From Elioraea sp964533585 (GTDB taxonomy: Bacteria > Pseudomonadota > Alphaproteobacteria > Acetobacterales > Acetobacteraceae): 26,155 nt of DNA. The number at the start of each line of letters is the position of its first letter. Within the stretch, counting starts at the first letter, position 1. The position numbers were made by a program, and so were the translations under genes. Where the stretch lies: NCBI GenBank assembly GCA_964533585.1, contig CAZHMM010000040.1:1-26155 (forward strand). Reading direction: 5' to 3'. The notes beneath the pieces are model-generated. The model made no database searches. It saw only the letters and a program-made list of their open reading frames with translations, and had not been told where the DNA came from. Positions 1 through 7,284 of this stretch are shown here, in pieces.

Positions 1-518
1 GGCGCCTCGGCGCGCGCCGGGGCGGGCGCGCGGGCCTCAGGCGCGGCGGCAGGCGTACGAGCCGCCAGCGGGGGTGCGGGGGGCGGCAGCGGCAGCGGCG
101 CGGCAACGGCGGGCGCAGCAGCAGGAACGGCGGACGTGGCGCGGGCTGCCGCGGCAGCGGGCGGTGCGGCATCGGCCGGCGCGACGTCCAGCACGATGCG
201 TGTGCCCAGCCGGTAGTGCCGCAGCGTCGCACCGGGCGCGACCTCGATCGCGGCGGCCGTGCCGGCGGCATCGAGCGAGGTCACCTGGCGTGGCAGGCGC
301 CGGCGCGCACCGTCCGTCTCGAACCGACCGGGCCGTTCGAACGATAGCAGGATCCGGTCACCCTCCCGCGCCACGGTGTAGCCGACCGTAGCGGGCCACT
401 CGAACACCACCCGCCCGAAGCCGGGATGGCTGCCGGCGCGGACCGCGACCGGCTCCTCCGCACGGGCGCCAGAGGTGGCGAGCGCAAGGGCGAGGGCGAG
501 CAGGACGGGACGGTGCAT
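1..518 (-). CDS. Secreted Pro/Ala-rich protein in flagellar operon, C-terminus beyond window
   Basis: The open frame starts at an ATG at 518-516 that overlaps the cheZ stop by one base (TGATG), so it is translationally coupled to cheZ. It runs off the left edge, so only the first 172 codons are visible. Residues 1 to about 20 form a typical signal peptide (MHRPVLLALALALATSGARA), so the product is probably periplasmic or outer-membrane. Residues about 21-110 form a small beta-rich domain (VRAGSHPGFGRVVFEWPATV near its start) that looks like a substrate- or wall-binding module. A long Ala/Pro linker follows up to the edge. Similar proteins at the end of alphaproteobacterial fliL-fliM-motE operons often continue into TPR repeats, but that part is not visible. 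The function is unknown; the operon suggests a motility role. Confidence 0.7.
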   Translation of the reverse strand, partial: MHRPVLLALALALATSGARAEEPVAVRAGSHPGFGRVVFEWPATVGYTVAREGDRILLSFERPGRFETDGARRRLPRQVTSLDAAGTAAAIEVAPGATLRHYRLGTRIVLDVAPADAAPPAAAAARATSAVPAAAPAVAAPLPLPPPAPPLAARTPAAAPEARAPAPARAEA

Positions 519-1168
519 CAATCGAAACTCGCGAGCAGACGGTCGATCTCGGCCTGATCCACCCCGTTGCCGGGAAGCTGCGGGCCGTTCAGCAGCGAGG
601 ACGCCTCGTCCGCCGCGACCGGCGGAGCCGGCTCGGCGCCGGCGGCTCGATCCGAGAAGGTCGAGACGATCGCCGCGATCCGGTCCTCGATCGACTTCAG
701 CGTCCGGACCACCTTGGTGATCCGCTGGCCGGTGATGTCCTGGAAGCTGCACGCCTCGTAGATTCGCGTCACCGCGGCCTGCAATGCCTCGCCCTTCTCG
801 CCGCCGAGTTCGCCCGCGACCTTCTCGAACGTTTCGCAGCAATCGAGAATCTCGTTCGTCGCCTGCGCGGTCGCCTCGACGATCGCGTCGAGCTCGTCGG
901 TGGCCGAGGGAATGAAGGCGCGGTTGATGTCCTCGACCTGCAGCGAGGCGATCTCCTGCTTCGCCGCGGCGATCGTCCGGCCGATCTGCTCGACCTCGGC
1001 GAGCAGGGTCGCCTCGTTCGCGGTCAGATCGCCATGCATGGTCGCGAGCACCTGCTCGACGATGTCGGCGACCGCCTCGGGCGTCGTCGCGTCGCGGTGA
1101 CGCGCGCGCAGTGCGGCGAGCCGCTCGTTCAGTGCGGAGCGGCCCGCCCCGTTGCCGCCATCAGGCAT
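518..1168 (-). CDS. cheZ: CheY-P phosphatase CheZ
   Basis: This 216-residue protein dephosphorylates CheY-P to end the chemotaxis signal at the flagellar switch. The centre is helical and carries the CheZ signature SFQDITGQRITKV at about residues 141-153. Asp144 and Gln148 match the catalytic Asp143/Gln147 pair of E. coli CheZ. The C-terminus (QAEIDRLLASFD) is the amphipathic CheY-tethering peptide, preceded by an Ala/Pro linker (about 175-195). The length matches the family (about 214). The ATG at 1168 lies inside the end of cheY (8-base overlap), so the two are co-translated, as expected for enzyme and substrate. The downstream gene overlaps the stop by one base. Confidence 0.93.
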   Translation of the reverse strand: MPDGGNGAGRSALNERLAALRARHRDATTPEAVADIVEQVLATMHGDLTANEATLLAEVEQIGRTIAAAKQEIASLQVEDINRAFIPSATDELDAIVEATAQATNEILDCCETFEKVAGELGGEKGEALQAAVTRIYEACSFQDITGQRITKVVRTLKSIEDRIAAIVSTFSDRAAGAEPAPPVAADEASSLLNGPQLPGNGVDQAEIDRLLASFD

Positions 1169-1541
1169 GGACGAGCACCTTCTCGATCTTCTCCTTCAGC
1201 GTCTCGGCGTTGAAGGGCTTGACGATGTAGTTGGAGACGCCGGCCTGCTTCGCCGCGACCACGTTCTCGGTCTTGCTCTCGGCGGTGATCATGATGAAGG
1301 GCAGGTTGCGGAGCTTGCCGTCGGCGCGCACCTCCTGGAGCAACTGCAAACCCGTCATCGGCTGCATGTTCCAGTCGGAGATCACCAGGCCGTAGTTGCC
1401 GCTGCGCAGCATGGCCAGGGCCTGCGCGCCGTCGGTCGCCTCGTCGACGTTGTTGAAGTCGAGCTGGCGCAGCAGGTTGCGGATGATCCGCAGCATCGTC
1501 TTGTAGTCATCGACGATGAGGATGTTCATGTTCTTGTCCAT
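1161..1541 (-). CDS. cheY: Chemotaxis response regulator CheY
   Basis: This is a 126-residue stand-alone receiver domain. The acidic pair is Asp11/Asp12, the phospho-acceptor is Asp56 (in LVISDWNMQPMTG), the switch Thr is Thr86 and the conserved Lys is Lys108 (in YIVKPF). There is no output domain, so it should act by binding FliM when phosphorylated. FliM and the phosphatase CheZ are both encoded in the same operon. An AGGAG lies 13 bases before the ATG at 1541; a second Met at codon 5 is an alternative start. A 54-base gap separates it from the motE-like gene upstream, the widest gap in this operon, so an internal promoter is possible although I see no clear one. Confidence 0.95.
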   Translation of the reverse strand: MDKNMNILIVDDYKTMLRIIRNLLRQLDFNNVDEATDGAQALAMLRSGNYGLVISDWNMQPMTGLQLLQEVRADGKLRNLPFIMITAESKTENVVAAKQAGVSNYIVKPFNAETLKEKIEKVLVHA

Positions 1542-1595
1542 GGACGGGATCGTGCTCCTGTGGTGGCCGGGGCGGGCGCCGCCGGGGGCTTCGGG

Positions 1596-2315
1596 TCAAC
1601 CGCCTGCTGCACCCTCATCGGGCGAGCGGGCGCGGCGCTGCGCGAGCTCAGCCGTCAGTGCCTTGGCCTTGTCCGGATTCATTCCGGCCAGGATCGGGGC
1701 GGCGTTGCGCTCGCGCATGCGCTCGACCACCTCTATCAGCACAGGCATTTCCAGTTCGTTGAAGATGCGCGCGGCATCGCGCGGACGCATGGTCTCGTAG
1801 ATCTTCACGAGGCCGCGCCAGCCGGCATCCGCGCGGTCGCGCGCGGCCTGGTCGAGCGCCTCGAGGCGCTGCTGCAGCTGCTGCAGTTCCTCGATCCGCT
1901 CGGCAAGCCGGCGCTCGGCCGCGACCACGACGGCCTCGCGTTCCGCGATCGTGCGCTCGCGGTCCTCGATGGCGAGGCGGCGGGCGCGCAAATCCTCCAG
2001 CACCGTCATTTCGGCCGCGCTCGGCTGAGCGAAGCGCGGCGCGGCCGGCGCGGAGCCTTCGGCGGGCGGCGGAGACGGAGCTGTGGCGGGCCGGTCAGTG
2101 CGCGCAGCCTGCGGCGCGGCGGGCGGCGCATCGGCCTCGCCGCGGGCGGCGAGTGCCGAGGGCACGATCGGCAGGCCGACCGCGCCGTCCGGTGCCGGGG
2201 CGAACGGCACGCCGATCAGCAGCGCGGCCACCCGCACGGTCAGCAGCGCGGCGAGCGTAACGATGACAAAGGGCAGCAGGCGGGCATGCCCGCGGCGGGA
2301 TGAAGTTGCGGTCAT
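1596..2315 (-). CDS. motE: MotE-like flagellar motor chaperone (MgtE-N-like domain)
   Basis: This 239-residue protein has an N-terminal membrane anchor (about residues 13-36) and a Pro/Ala-rich periplasmic linker (about 38-95). A strong coiled coil follows (about 100-160, rich in Arg/Glu heptads such as AERRLAERIEELQQLQQRLE). The C-terminal helical domain (about 165-228, KIYETMRPRDAARIFNELEM) resembles the MgtE intracellular N-terminal fold. This layout matches MotE of Sinorhizobium, a chaperone for the periplasmic motility protein MotC. MotC is not visible here, so the partner may differ. The start overlaps the end of the DUF6468 gene (ATGA at 2315-2312). The family assignment is good; the exact role is inferred. 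Confidence 0.8.
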   Translation of the reverse strand: MTATSSRRGHARLLPFVIVTLAALLTVRVAALLIGVPFAPAPDGAVGLPIVPSALAARGEADAPPAAPQAARTDRPATAPSPPPAEGSAPAAPRFAQPSAAEMTVLEDLRARRLAIEDRERTIAEREAVVVAAERRLAERIEELQQLQQRLEALDQAARDRADAGWRGLVKIYETMRPRDAARIFNELEMPVLIEVVERMRERNAAPILAGMNPDKAKALTAELAQRRARSPDEGAAGG

Positions 2316-2761
2316 CGGGCGAGCCTCAGGGCCTGCATCAGGTCGCGCTCGGCCTGGCTGCGCACCTTGGGCGCATCGGCCGTCTCGGGCAGGGCGCGGG
2401 CGGGGCTGCGCGGTTCGGGCGCATTGGCAAGCGCGCGCGCCTCACGCACCCGCGAATCCAGCCGGTCGGCGAGCGCCTCGCCACGCTCGATCAGGAACAC
2501 GAGATCGCCGCGCAGCCGTTCGGCCGCCTCGGTCTGCTCGGCGACCTGATGGCCGGCACCTTCGGCCGCGGCGCGCAGCCGCGCGGTCGAGGCCTCGGCG
2601 CGCGCGGTCGCCTCGTTGAACCCGGCGACCAGAGCCTCGAGCGCGGCGTTGTCACGGCGCAGCACGCCGAGGCGTCGCTCCAGCCGCACGGCGTAGAGCA
2701 GGGTCGCGGCGAGCAGCACCAGCAGCAGTGCTTCGAGACCCCATTGCAGCAGTGTGATCAT
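2312..2761 (-). CDS. DUF6468-type flagellar operon protein
   Basis: This 149-residue protein has one N-terminal transmembrane helix (about residues 3-25, WGLEALLLVLLAATLLYAV). A long charged alpha-helical, probably coiled-coil, region follows (about 26-110), then a Pro/Arg-rich tail. It fits the uncharacterised DUF6468 family, which I know from alphaproteobacterial flagellar clusters between fliM and motE. No catalytic motif is visible. Its ATG directly abuts the end of fliM (the fliM stop begins at base 2763 and ends at 2761) and its stop overlaps the motE-like start by four bases, so it is embedded in the switch/motor operon. A structural or assembly role at the basal body is inference. Confidence 0.75.
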   Translation of the reverse strand: MITLLQWGLEALLLVLLAATLLYAVRLERRLGVLRRDNAALEALVAGFNEATARAEASTARLRAAAEGAGHQVAEQTEAAERLRGDLVFLIERGEALADRLDSRVREARALANAPEPRSPARALPETADAPKVRSQAERDLMQALRLAR

Positions 2762-3843
2762 CAGGGCTCCCCCTGCCGACGCGGCACATCGCGTTCGATC
2801 CGGACGGCCATGCGGCCGTTGCGCCGGCCCATCCGCCCCTGGAACAGCGGCACGCTGCCGCAGCGCAAGGTTACCGGCGTCTCGGCGGTCGCGTTCAGGA
2901 CGATGCGGCTGCCCTCACGCCAGGACATCACGTCGGCGAGCTTGGCCCATTGCTCGTCCATCACGGCGGAGAGCTCGACATCGGTCTCCCACAGCTCTTC
3001 GGCGAGGTGGGTCTCCCAGATGCTGTCGCGGCCGAACTTCTCGCCCATGAACTGCTGGAGCAGCATCTCGCGCACGGGCTCGAGGGTGGCGTAGGGCAGC
3101 AGCAGCTCAAGCCGGCCGCCGCGGTCCTCCATCTCGACACGGAGCTTGGTCAGCACTGCCGCGTTCGAGAGACGGCTGACAACGGCGAAACGCGGATTGG
3201 TCTCGAGCCGCTCGAAGCGGAAGTTGACCGGGCAGAGCGGGTCGAAGGCCTGGCTGAGATCGGCCAGCACGACATGGATCATGCGCTCGACCAGGGTGCG
3301 CTCGATCGTCGTGTAGGGGCGGCCCTCGATGCGCATCTGCGCGGTGCCGCGCCGACCGCCGAGCAGCACGTCGACGATCGAGTAGATCATCGCCGAGTCG
3401 ACCACCATCAGCCCGTAATTGTCCCACTCCTCGGCCTTGAACACGGCGAGCATCGCCGGCAGCGGGATGGAGTTCAGGTAGTCGCCGAACCGGAGCGAGA
3501 CGATGTTGTCGATCGACACCTCGACATTGTCGGAGGTGAAGTTGCGCAAGGACGTGCTCATGATCCGCACCAGGCGGTCGAACACGATCTCGAGCATCGG
3601 CAGGCGCTCGTACGTGACGAGGCCCGAGGAGATGATCTTCTGGATGCCCGACAGCTCGACATCCGAGGCCGGTCCGCTGTCGAAGCCGAGCAGGCTGTCG
3701 ATCTCGGCCTGGTTCAGCACCCGCGCCGCATCCGGCCCGCCGCCGTCTTCGCCGCCTTCCTCGCCGTCACCACCCTCGAGGTCAGCACCCCAGGCGGCGG
3801 CGAGCGCCTCGTCGTCGAGTTCGTTCTCGGGCGTGCCGCTCAT
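2761..3843 (-). CDS. fliM: Flagellar motor switch protein FliM
   Basis: This 360-residue C-ring protein binds CheY-P and, with FliG and FliN, sets rotation. An acidic Gly/Glu-rich stretch opens the protein. The CheY-binding motif LNQAEIDSLLGF follows at residues 43-54, then the CheC-like middle domain (from about 62; GLMVVDSAMIYSIVDVLLGG near its centre), then a FliN-like SpoA domain at the C-terminus (about 275-350; ETDVELSAVMDEQWAKLADV). The start is the ATG at 3843-3841, which overlaps the fliL stop (ATGA). An upstream extension of the same frame to 4221 would lie inside fliL and is rejected. The CheY-binding motif sits about 40 residues further in than in E. coli FliM because of the acidic leader. 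Confidence 0.95.
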   Translation of the reverse strand: MSGTPENELDDEALAAAWGADLEGGDGEEGGEDGGGPDAARVLNQAEIDSLLGFDSGPASDVELSGIQKIISSGLVTYERLPMLEIVFDRLVRIMSTSLRNFTSDNVEVSIDNIVSLRFGDYLNSIPLPAMLAVFKAEEWDNYGLMVVDSAMIYSIVDVLLGGRRGTAQMRIEGRPYTTIERTLVERMIHVVLADLSQAFDPLCPVNFRFERLETNPRFAVVSRLSNAAVLTKLRVEMEDRGGRLELLLPYATLEPVREMLLQQFMGEKFGRDSIWETHLAEELWETDVELSAVMDEQWAKLADVMSWREGSRIVLNATAETPVTLRCGSVPLFQGRMGRRNGRMAVRIERDVPRRQGEP

Positions 3844-4355
3844 TGCACCAGCATCTCGACGAACAGCACGTCGGTGACCTTCACGGGATGCGCGGCGACC
3901 TTGGCGCGCGCGGTGAGTTCCTCGCGCAGCCGGTGCATGCCGATCGAGCCGCGCAGCTCCTCGGGACGGAGCTCGCGCAGATAGGTGGTGAAGAGGTCCT
4001 GAAGCCGCGGCACCGCGGCGTCCATCTGCGGCAGTTCGCGGCTGTCGGCGATCTCGATGCGCGCAACCAGCTTCAGATAGGATGGCCGCCGACCGGCACC
4101 GACATTCAGGTTGACGATGATGTCGGGCATCGAGAACAGCCCGGGTTCGGGCTTGACCTCGGCCGGCGGCTCGGCTTCCGCGCCCATGCCGAGCAGACCC
4201 GGCAGGATGCCGCTGAACCACAGCCCACCGCCCAGCGCCGCGACCAGCACCGGCGCGCCCAGCAGGATCAGCTTGCGCCGCCCGTTCGACGCGGGCTGCT
4301 CCGCTGTCGCCGCATCGTCCTCCGCCACCGACGCGCTGCCGGCCATCGCCTGCAT
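3840..4355 (-). CDS. fliL: Flagellar basal body protein FliL
   Basis: This 171-residue inner-membrane protein surrounds the stator and supports torque generation. It has a short cytoplasmic N-terminus, a transmembrane helix at about residues 29-50, and a periplasmic stomatin-like FliL domain (about 70-171) with the typical PDIIVNLN start and VTDVLFVEMLVQ end. It is the first gene of the leftward operon fliL-fliM-DUF6468-motE-cheY-cheZ. It diverges from flgF across a 273-base intergenic region. The stop overlaps the fliM start by four bases. The ATG at 4355 has a weak purine-rich stretch before it; a Met at codon 4 is an alternative. Confidence 0.93.
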   Translation of the reverse strand: MQAMAGSASVAEDDAATAEQPASNGRRKLILLGAPVLVAALGGGLWFSGILPGLLGMGAEAEPPAEVKPEPGLFSMPDIIVNLNVGAGRRPSYLKLVARIEIADSRELPQMDAAVPRLQDLFTTYLRELRPEELRGSIGMHRLREELTARAKVAAHPVKVTDVLFVEMLVQ

Positions 4356-4460
4356 TCCCGTTCCGCTCTGGCGGACGTCACCCCGACCTCCGCAGGCATG
4401 TGTGTGCAGCGGGTGCAGTTAAGGAAGCTTGAAAGCCATGCTGGTCGCGTCCCGCCCGTG

Positions 4461-4479
4461 CCCGGCGCGCACGGCCGGG
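4461..4479. promoter_or_regulatory. 19-bp inverted repeat CCCGGC-N7-GCCGGG, candidate activator site
   Basis: Perfect 6-bp arms are separated by seven bases. The repeat lies 95 bases upstream of the flgF sigma-54 promoter. The same arms and spacing recur at 9482-9500 before flgI. Sigma-54 promoters need an upstream-bound activator (FlbD in Caulobacter flagellar genes), so an activator site is a reasonable inference. Confidence 0.45.
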
Positions 4480-4574
4480 CGGCGCGCGCGGCTTGCCGGG
4501 CAGGGTTTGCCGGTAGGTCGGTCGAGCATGCCGGGATGCTCAGGGAAAGCCGCGGAAATCGGCCGCCTGCGGGC

Positions 4575-4589
4575 TGGCATGGCGCTTGC
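4575..4589 (+). promoter_or_regulatory. Sigma-54 (-24/-12) promoter of flgF operon
   Basis: The sequence TGGCATGGCGCTTGC has the GG and GC elements exactly ten bases apart and closely matches the consensus TGGCAC-N5-TTGC. It ends 39 bases before the flgF ATG, putting the transcription start near 4601. Flagellar rod genes of several alphaproteobacteria are known to use sigma-54. Confidence 0.72.
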
Positions 4590-4628
4590 GGTGCCCTTGG
4601 CCACGGACCTCCTGGACAGACCCACACC

Positions 4629-5369
4629 ATGGACACCACCGGCTACGTCGCCCTCTCCCGCATGGTCGCGCTGCAACGCCAGACCGACATGACGGCGCAC
4701 AACATCGCCAACGCCAACACGCCGGGGTTCAAGGCCTCGCGGATGCTGTTCAGCGACTACCTGGTGAATCAGCGCCGGGTGGACCAGCCGATCGCGGCGC
4801 GCACGGTGCACTTCGTGCAGGATCGCGGCACCCACCGCGAGATGGCCGTCGGCGCGATGCAGAGCACGGCCAATCCGCTGGACATCGCGCTCGCCGAGGA
4901 CGGCTTCCTGGTGTTCGACACCCCGCGCGGCGAGCGCTACAGCCGCAACGGCCGGCTCACCCTCGACACGGACGGCCGCCTGGTTGGCCCCGAGGGCTTC
5001 CCGGTACTGACCCAGGGCGGCGAGCCGATCGTGATCGCCCCGGATGAGGGCCAGATCAGCATCGCGACCGACGGCACGGTCAGCACCGAGAACGGCCAGG
5101 TCGGCCGCATCCGCGTGGTCCGGTTCGAGGACCCGCAGGCGCTGCGGGCCGAGGGCGTCAACCTGTATGCCGCCGACGAGGAGCCGCTGCCGGTCGATGC
5201 GCCGGTGGTGATGCAGGGCATGGTCGAGGAGTCGAACGTCCACTCGGTGGTCGAGCTCACCATGCTGATGGCGCAGATGCGCGAGTTCCAGTTCGCCTCG
5301 CAGTTCATCGAGCGCGAGGGCGAGCGGCAGACCCAGGCGATCGAACGCCTGACCCGGCGCCGCGGCTGA
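4629..5369 (+). CDS. flgF: Flagellar basal-body rod protein FlgF
   Basis: This 246-residue proximal rod subunit is exported through the flagellar type III apparatus; there is no Sec signal. The N-terminal rod motif (MTAHNIANANTPGFKASRML, about residues 18-37) and the C-terminal motif (EESNVHSVVELTMLMAQMRE) are both present, and together form the coiled-coil core of axial proteins. The middle region carries the FlgF/FlgG-type beta domain (PLDIALAEDGFLVFDT). The ATG at 4629 is chosen because the family motif begins shortly after it and the sigma-54 promoter lies just upstream; the ribosome site is weak. It heads flgF-flgG-flgA-flgH. Confidence 0.93.
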   Translation: MDTTGYVALSRMVALQRQTDMTAHNIANANTPGFKASRMLFSDYLVNQRRVDQPIAARTVHFVQDRGTHREMAVGAMQSTANPLDIALAEDGFLVFDTPRGERYSRNGRLTLDTDGRLVGPEGFPVLTQGGEPIVIAPDEGQISIATDGTVSTENGQVGRIRVVRFEDPQALRAEGVNLYAADEEPLPVDAPVVMQGMVEESNVHSVVELTMLMAQMREFQFASQFIEREGERQTQAIERLTRRRG

Positions 5370-5392
5370 TCAGATCGGACGGAGAGCTGACC

Positions 5393-5491
5393 ATGCGATC
5401 CCTGCGCATCGCCGCGAATAGCGTAGCTGGCCCTCGGGCCAGCGAAGCCACGCCTGCCGTCGCTGGTCCTCAGGCCAGCGAAGCGAACTGA
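5393..5491 (+). CDS. 32-residue reading frame: duplicated flgG start fused to hairpin repeats
   Basis: The ATG at 5393 has a GGAG about eight bases upstream. It opens a frame whose first eight residues (MRSLRIAA) copy the flgG start (MRSLHIAA). After the copied bases the frame enters two tandem repeats that each encode a V-A-G-P-x-A-S-E-A unit, and it stops at 5489-5491. The 25 bases at 5393-5417 differ from flgG 5510-5534 at only a few positions. It may be a remnant of a small duplication with a repeat inserted, or a translated leader for flgG. No known protein family is recognised. Confidence 0.4.
   Translation: MRSLRIAANSVAGPRASEATPAVAGPQASEAN
5421..5485. repeat. Two tandem hairpin repeats between flgF and flgG
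   Basis: Two related units read GTMGCTGGYCCTCRGGCCAGC, followed by GAAGC. The first forms a perfect 7-bp stem (GCTGGCC/GGCCAGC, 5426-5443) with loop CTCG. The second (5461-5480) forms an 8-bp stem with one G-T pair and loop CTCA. The units start 36 bases apart. The pattern resembles small interspersed palindromic repeats. They lie between a strong operon head and flgG, so they could affect mRNA stability or flgG dosage. Confidence 0.7.
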
Positions 5492-5509
5492 ACAGAGGAG
5501 GGCGCGCCA

Positions 5510-6295
5510 ATGCGATCCTTGCACATCGCCGCGACCGGCATGCTGGCCCAGCAGACCAATGTCGAGGTGATCTCGAACAACATCGCGAACATGTCGACGA
5601 CCGGCTTCAAGCGCCGGCGCGCCGAGTTCCAGGACCTGATCTACCAGAACATGCGCCGGGTCGGCTCGACCAGCTCGGACACCGGCACGATCGTGCCGGC
5701 CGGCGTGCAGCTCGGCCTCGGCACCAAGATCGCCGCGGTCTATCGCATCCACGAGCAGGGCAACCTGCAGCAGACCGAGAACCGCTTCGACATCGCCATC
5801 CGCGGTCCGGGCTATTTCCGCATCGAGCTGCCGAACGGCGAGTTCGCCTACACCCGCGACGGCACCTTCGGGCTCAGCCCGCAGGGCGAGGTGGTGACCG
5901 CCGACGGCTTCCGCCTGCTGCCCGGCGTGGTGGTCCCCCAGGCCGCGCGCGACGTCACGATCAACGCGAACGGCGAGGTGCTGGTGAAGCTCGACGGCCA
6001 GATCGCGCCGGCGAATGTGGGCCAGATCACCACCGCGATCTTCGCCAATGAGGGCGGGCTCGAGGCGATCGGCGACAACCTCTTCCTCGAGACCCCGGCC
6101 TCCGGCCAGGCGCAGATCGGCGTGCCCGGCGGCCCCGGCTTCGGCAACCTGATGCAGGGCTTCATCGAGACCTCGAACGTGAACGTCGTCTCGGAGATCA
6201 CCTCGCTGATCACCGCCCAGCGCGCCTACGAGATGAACAGCAAGGTGATCACCGCCTCCGACGAGATGCTCTCCACCCTGACCAGGCTGCGGTGA
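5510..6295 (+). CDS. flgG: Flagellar distal rod protein FlgG
   Basis: This 261-residue protein builds the distal rod that passes through the P and L rings. The N-terminal rod motif (VISNNIANMSTTGFKRRRAE, about residues 17-36), the FlgG-specific segment after it, the central domain (FDIAIRGPGYFRIELPNGEF) and the C-terminal motif (TSNVNVVSEITSLITAQRAY) are all intact. The length is standard (about 260). An AGAGGAGG lies about ten bases before the ATG. Its stop is overlapped by the flgA GTG (GTGA). The preceding 140 bases hold a partial copy of its own start. Confidence 0.96.
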   Translation: MRSLHIAATGMLAQQTNVEVISNNIANMSTTGFKRRRAEFQDLIYQNMRRVGSTSSDTGTIVPAGVQLGLGTKIAAVYRIHEQGNLQQTENRFDIAIRGPGYFRIELPNGEFAYTRDGTFGLSPQGEVVTADGFRLLPGVVVPQAARDVTINANGEVLVKLDGQIAPANVGQITTAIFANEGGLEAIGDNLFLETPASGQAQIGVPGGPGFGNLMQGFIETSNVNVVSEITSLITAQRAYEMNSKVITASDEMLSTLTRLR

Positions 6296-7284
6296 GACCG
6301 ATGATGCGACGCTTCCTCCTCTCCCTCGCGCTGTTCGCCGCCGTCCCGGCCGAGGCGGCCGGCGAGGCGATCGCGCGCGCGCGCGTCGTCATGGACGCGC
6401 CGCAGGTCCGCCTCGCCGACCTGTTCGACAATGCCGGCCCGAACGGCGAGCGCGTGCTCGGCCCCGCCCCTGCTCCGGGCCAGCGCTACATCGTCCCGGT
6501 CGCCCAGCTCGCCGCGATCGCGCGCGACAACGGCCTCAGCATGGTGGGCGGCGGCCCGACGCTGGTCGAGCGGCCCGGCCGGCCGATCGCCCGCGAGGAG
6601 GCCGAGGCGGTGCTGCGCCAGGCGCTCGCCGCCGCCGGCGCCGCCGTCGGCGCCGAGGCGCGGCTGGAGATGCAGCCCTTCACCCCGCCCACCGTACCGA
6701 TGGGGGTGACGCCGCAGCTGATTGTCGAGGATCTCTCCTGGGACCAGGCCTCGGGGCGCTTCGCCGCGACGCTGACCGCGATTGCCGCCGGCGAGCAGCC
6801 CGCGCGCACACGCCTCACCGGGCGGATGAACGATCTCGTCGCCGTGCCGGTGACGATCCGCCGCCTCGCCGCGGGCACGCCGGTGACGGCGAGCGACGTG
6901 CGCATCGTGCGCCTCGCCCCCGACCGCGTGCCGGCCGACGCCGTGCTCGATCCGGCCGAACTCGGCGGCCAGGTGCTGCGCCGCGCGCTGCCGCCCGGCA
7001 CGCCGATCGGCCTGTCGGAACTCGGCGGGCGACTGCTGGTGGTGAAGGATCAGCCCGTCACGCTGGCGATCGAGGTCCCCGGCCTGACCGTCACCGCCCA
7101 GGGCCGCGCCCTCGAGAACGGCGCGCGCGGCGACAGCGTCCAGGTGCTCAACATCGCCAGCCGCGCCGTGGTCGAGGCGACGGTGATCGGGCCCGGCCGC
7201 GTGCGCGTCACCCCCGGCAGCATGCCCGTCTCGCCCCCTACCGACCGACGTCTCGCCAACCGCCGCGCGGAGCTCAGCCGATGA
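6292..7284 (+). CDS. flgA: Flagellar P-ring assembly chaperone FlgA
   Basis: This 330-residue periplasmic protein assists FlgI polymerisation into the P ring. It has a signal peptide (FLLSLALFAAVPAEA, to about residue 22) and a C-terminal SAF-type domain with the linker region RRLAAGTPVTASDVRIVRL and a final beta domain (VTLAIEVPGLTVTAQGRALE) typical of FlgA. The GTG at 6292 overlaps the flgG stop; ATG codons at 6301 and 6304 are alternative starts that keep the signal peptide. It is longer than enterobacterial FlgA (about 220) because of an N-terminal domain, as is common in alphaproteobacteria. It overlaps flgH by four bases. Confidence 0.9.
   Translation: MRPMMRRFLLSLALFAAVPAEAAGEAIARARVVMDAPQVRLADLFDNAGPNGERVLGPAPAPGQRYIVPVAQLAAIARDNGLSMVGGGPTLVERPGRPIAREEAEAVLRQALAAAGAAVGAEARLEMQPFTPPTVPMGVTPQLIVEDLSWDQASGRFAATLTAIAAGEQPARTRLTGRMNDLVAVPVTIRRLAAGTPVTASDVRIVRLAPDRVPADAVLDPAELGGQVLRRALPPGTPIGLSELGGRLLVVKDQPVTLAIEVPGLTVTAQGRALENGARGDSVQVLNIASRAVVEATVIGPGRVRVTPGSMPVSPPTDRRLANRRAELSR

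Larger units (their letters stand above)
4356..4628. promoter_or_regulatory. Divergent fliL/flgF intergenic control region
   Basis: This 273-base spacer separates leftward fliL from rightward flgF. It holds a sigma-54-type promoter facing flgF (4575-4589), a 19-bp inverted repeat (4461-4479), and three copies of TGCCGG (about 4494-4499, 4508-4513 and 4529-4534). No convincing promoter facing fliL was found by eye; a GC-N10-CC spacing at about 4450-4463 lacks the other conserved bases. No gene is evident in it. Confidence 0.6.

Noticed and set aside
3844..4221. N-terminal extension of fliM in frame up to 4221
   Set aside because: It lies wholly within fliL on the same strand; the ATG at 3843 with the ATGA overlap gives the normal FliM N-terminus.
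4450..4463. A leftward sigma-54 promoter for fliL
   Set aside because: Only the bare GC-N10-CC spacing is present; the TGGCAC and TTGC elements do not match.
3843..4628. N-terminal extension of flgF in frame from 3843
   Set aside because: It runs antisense through fliL and through the flgF sigma-54 promoter; the ATG at 4629 begins the rod-protein motif.
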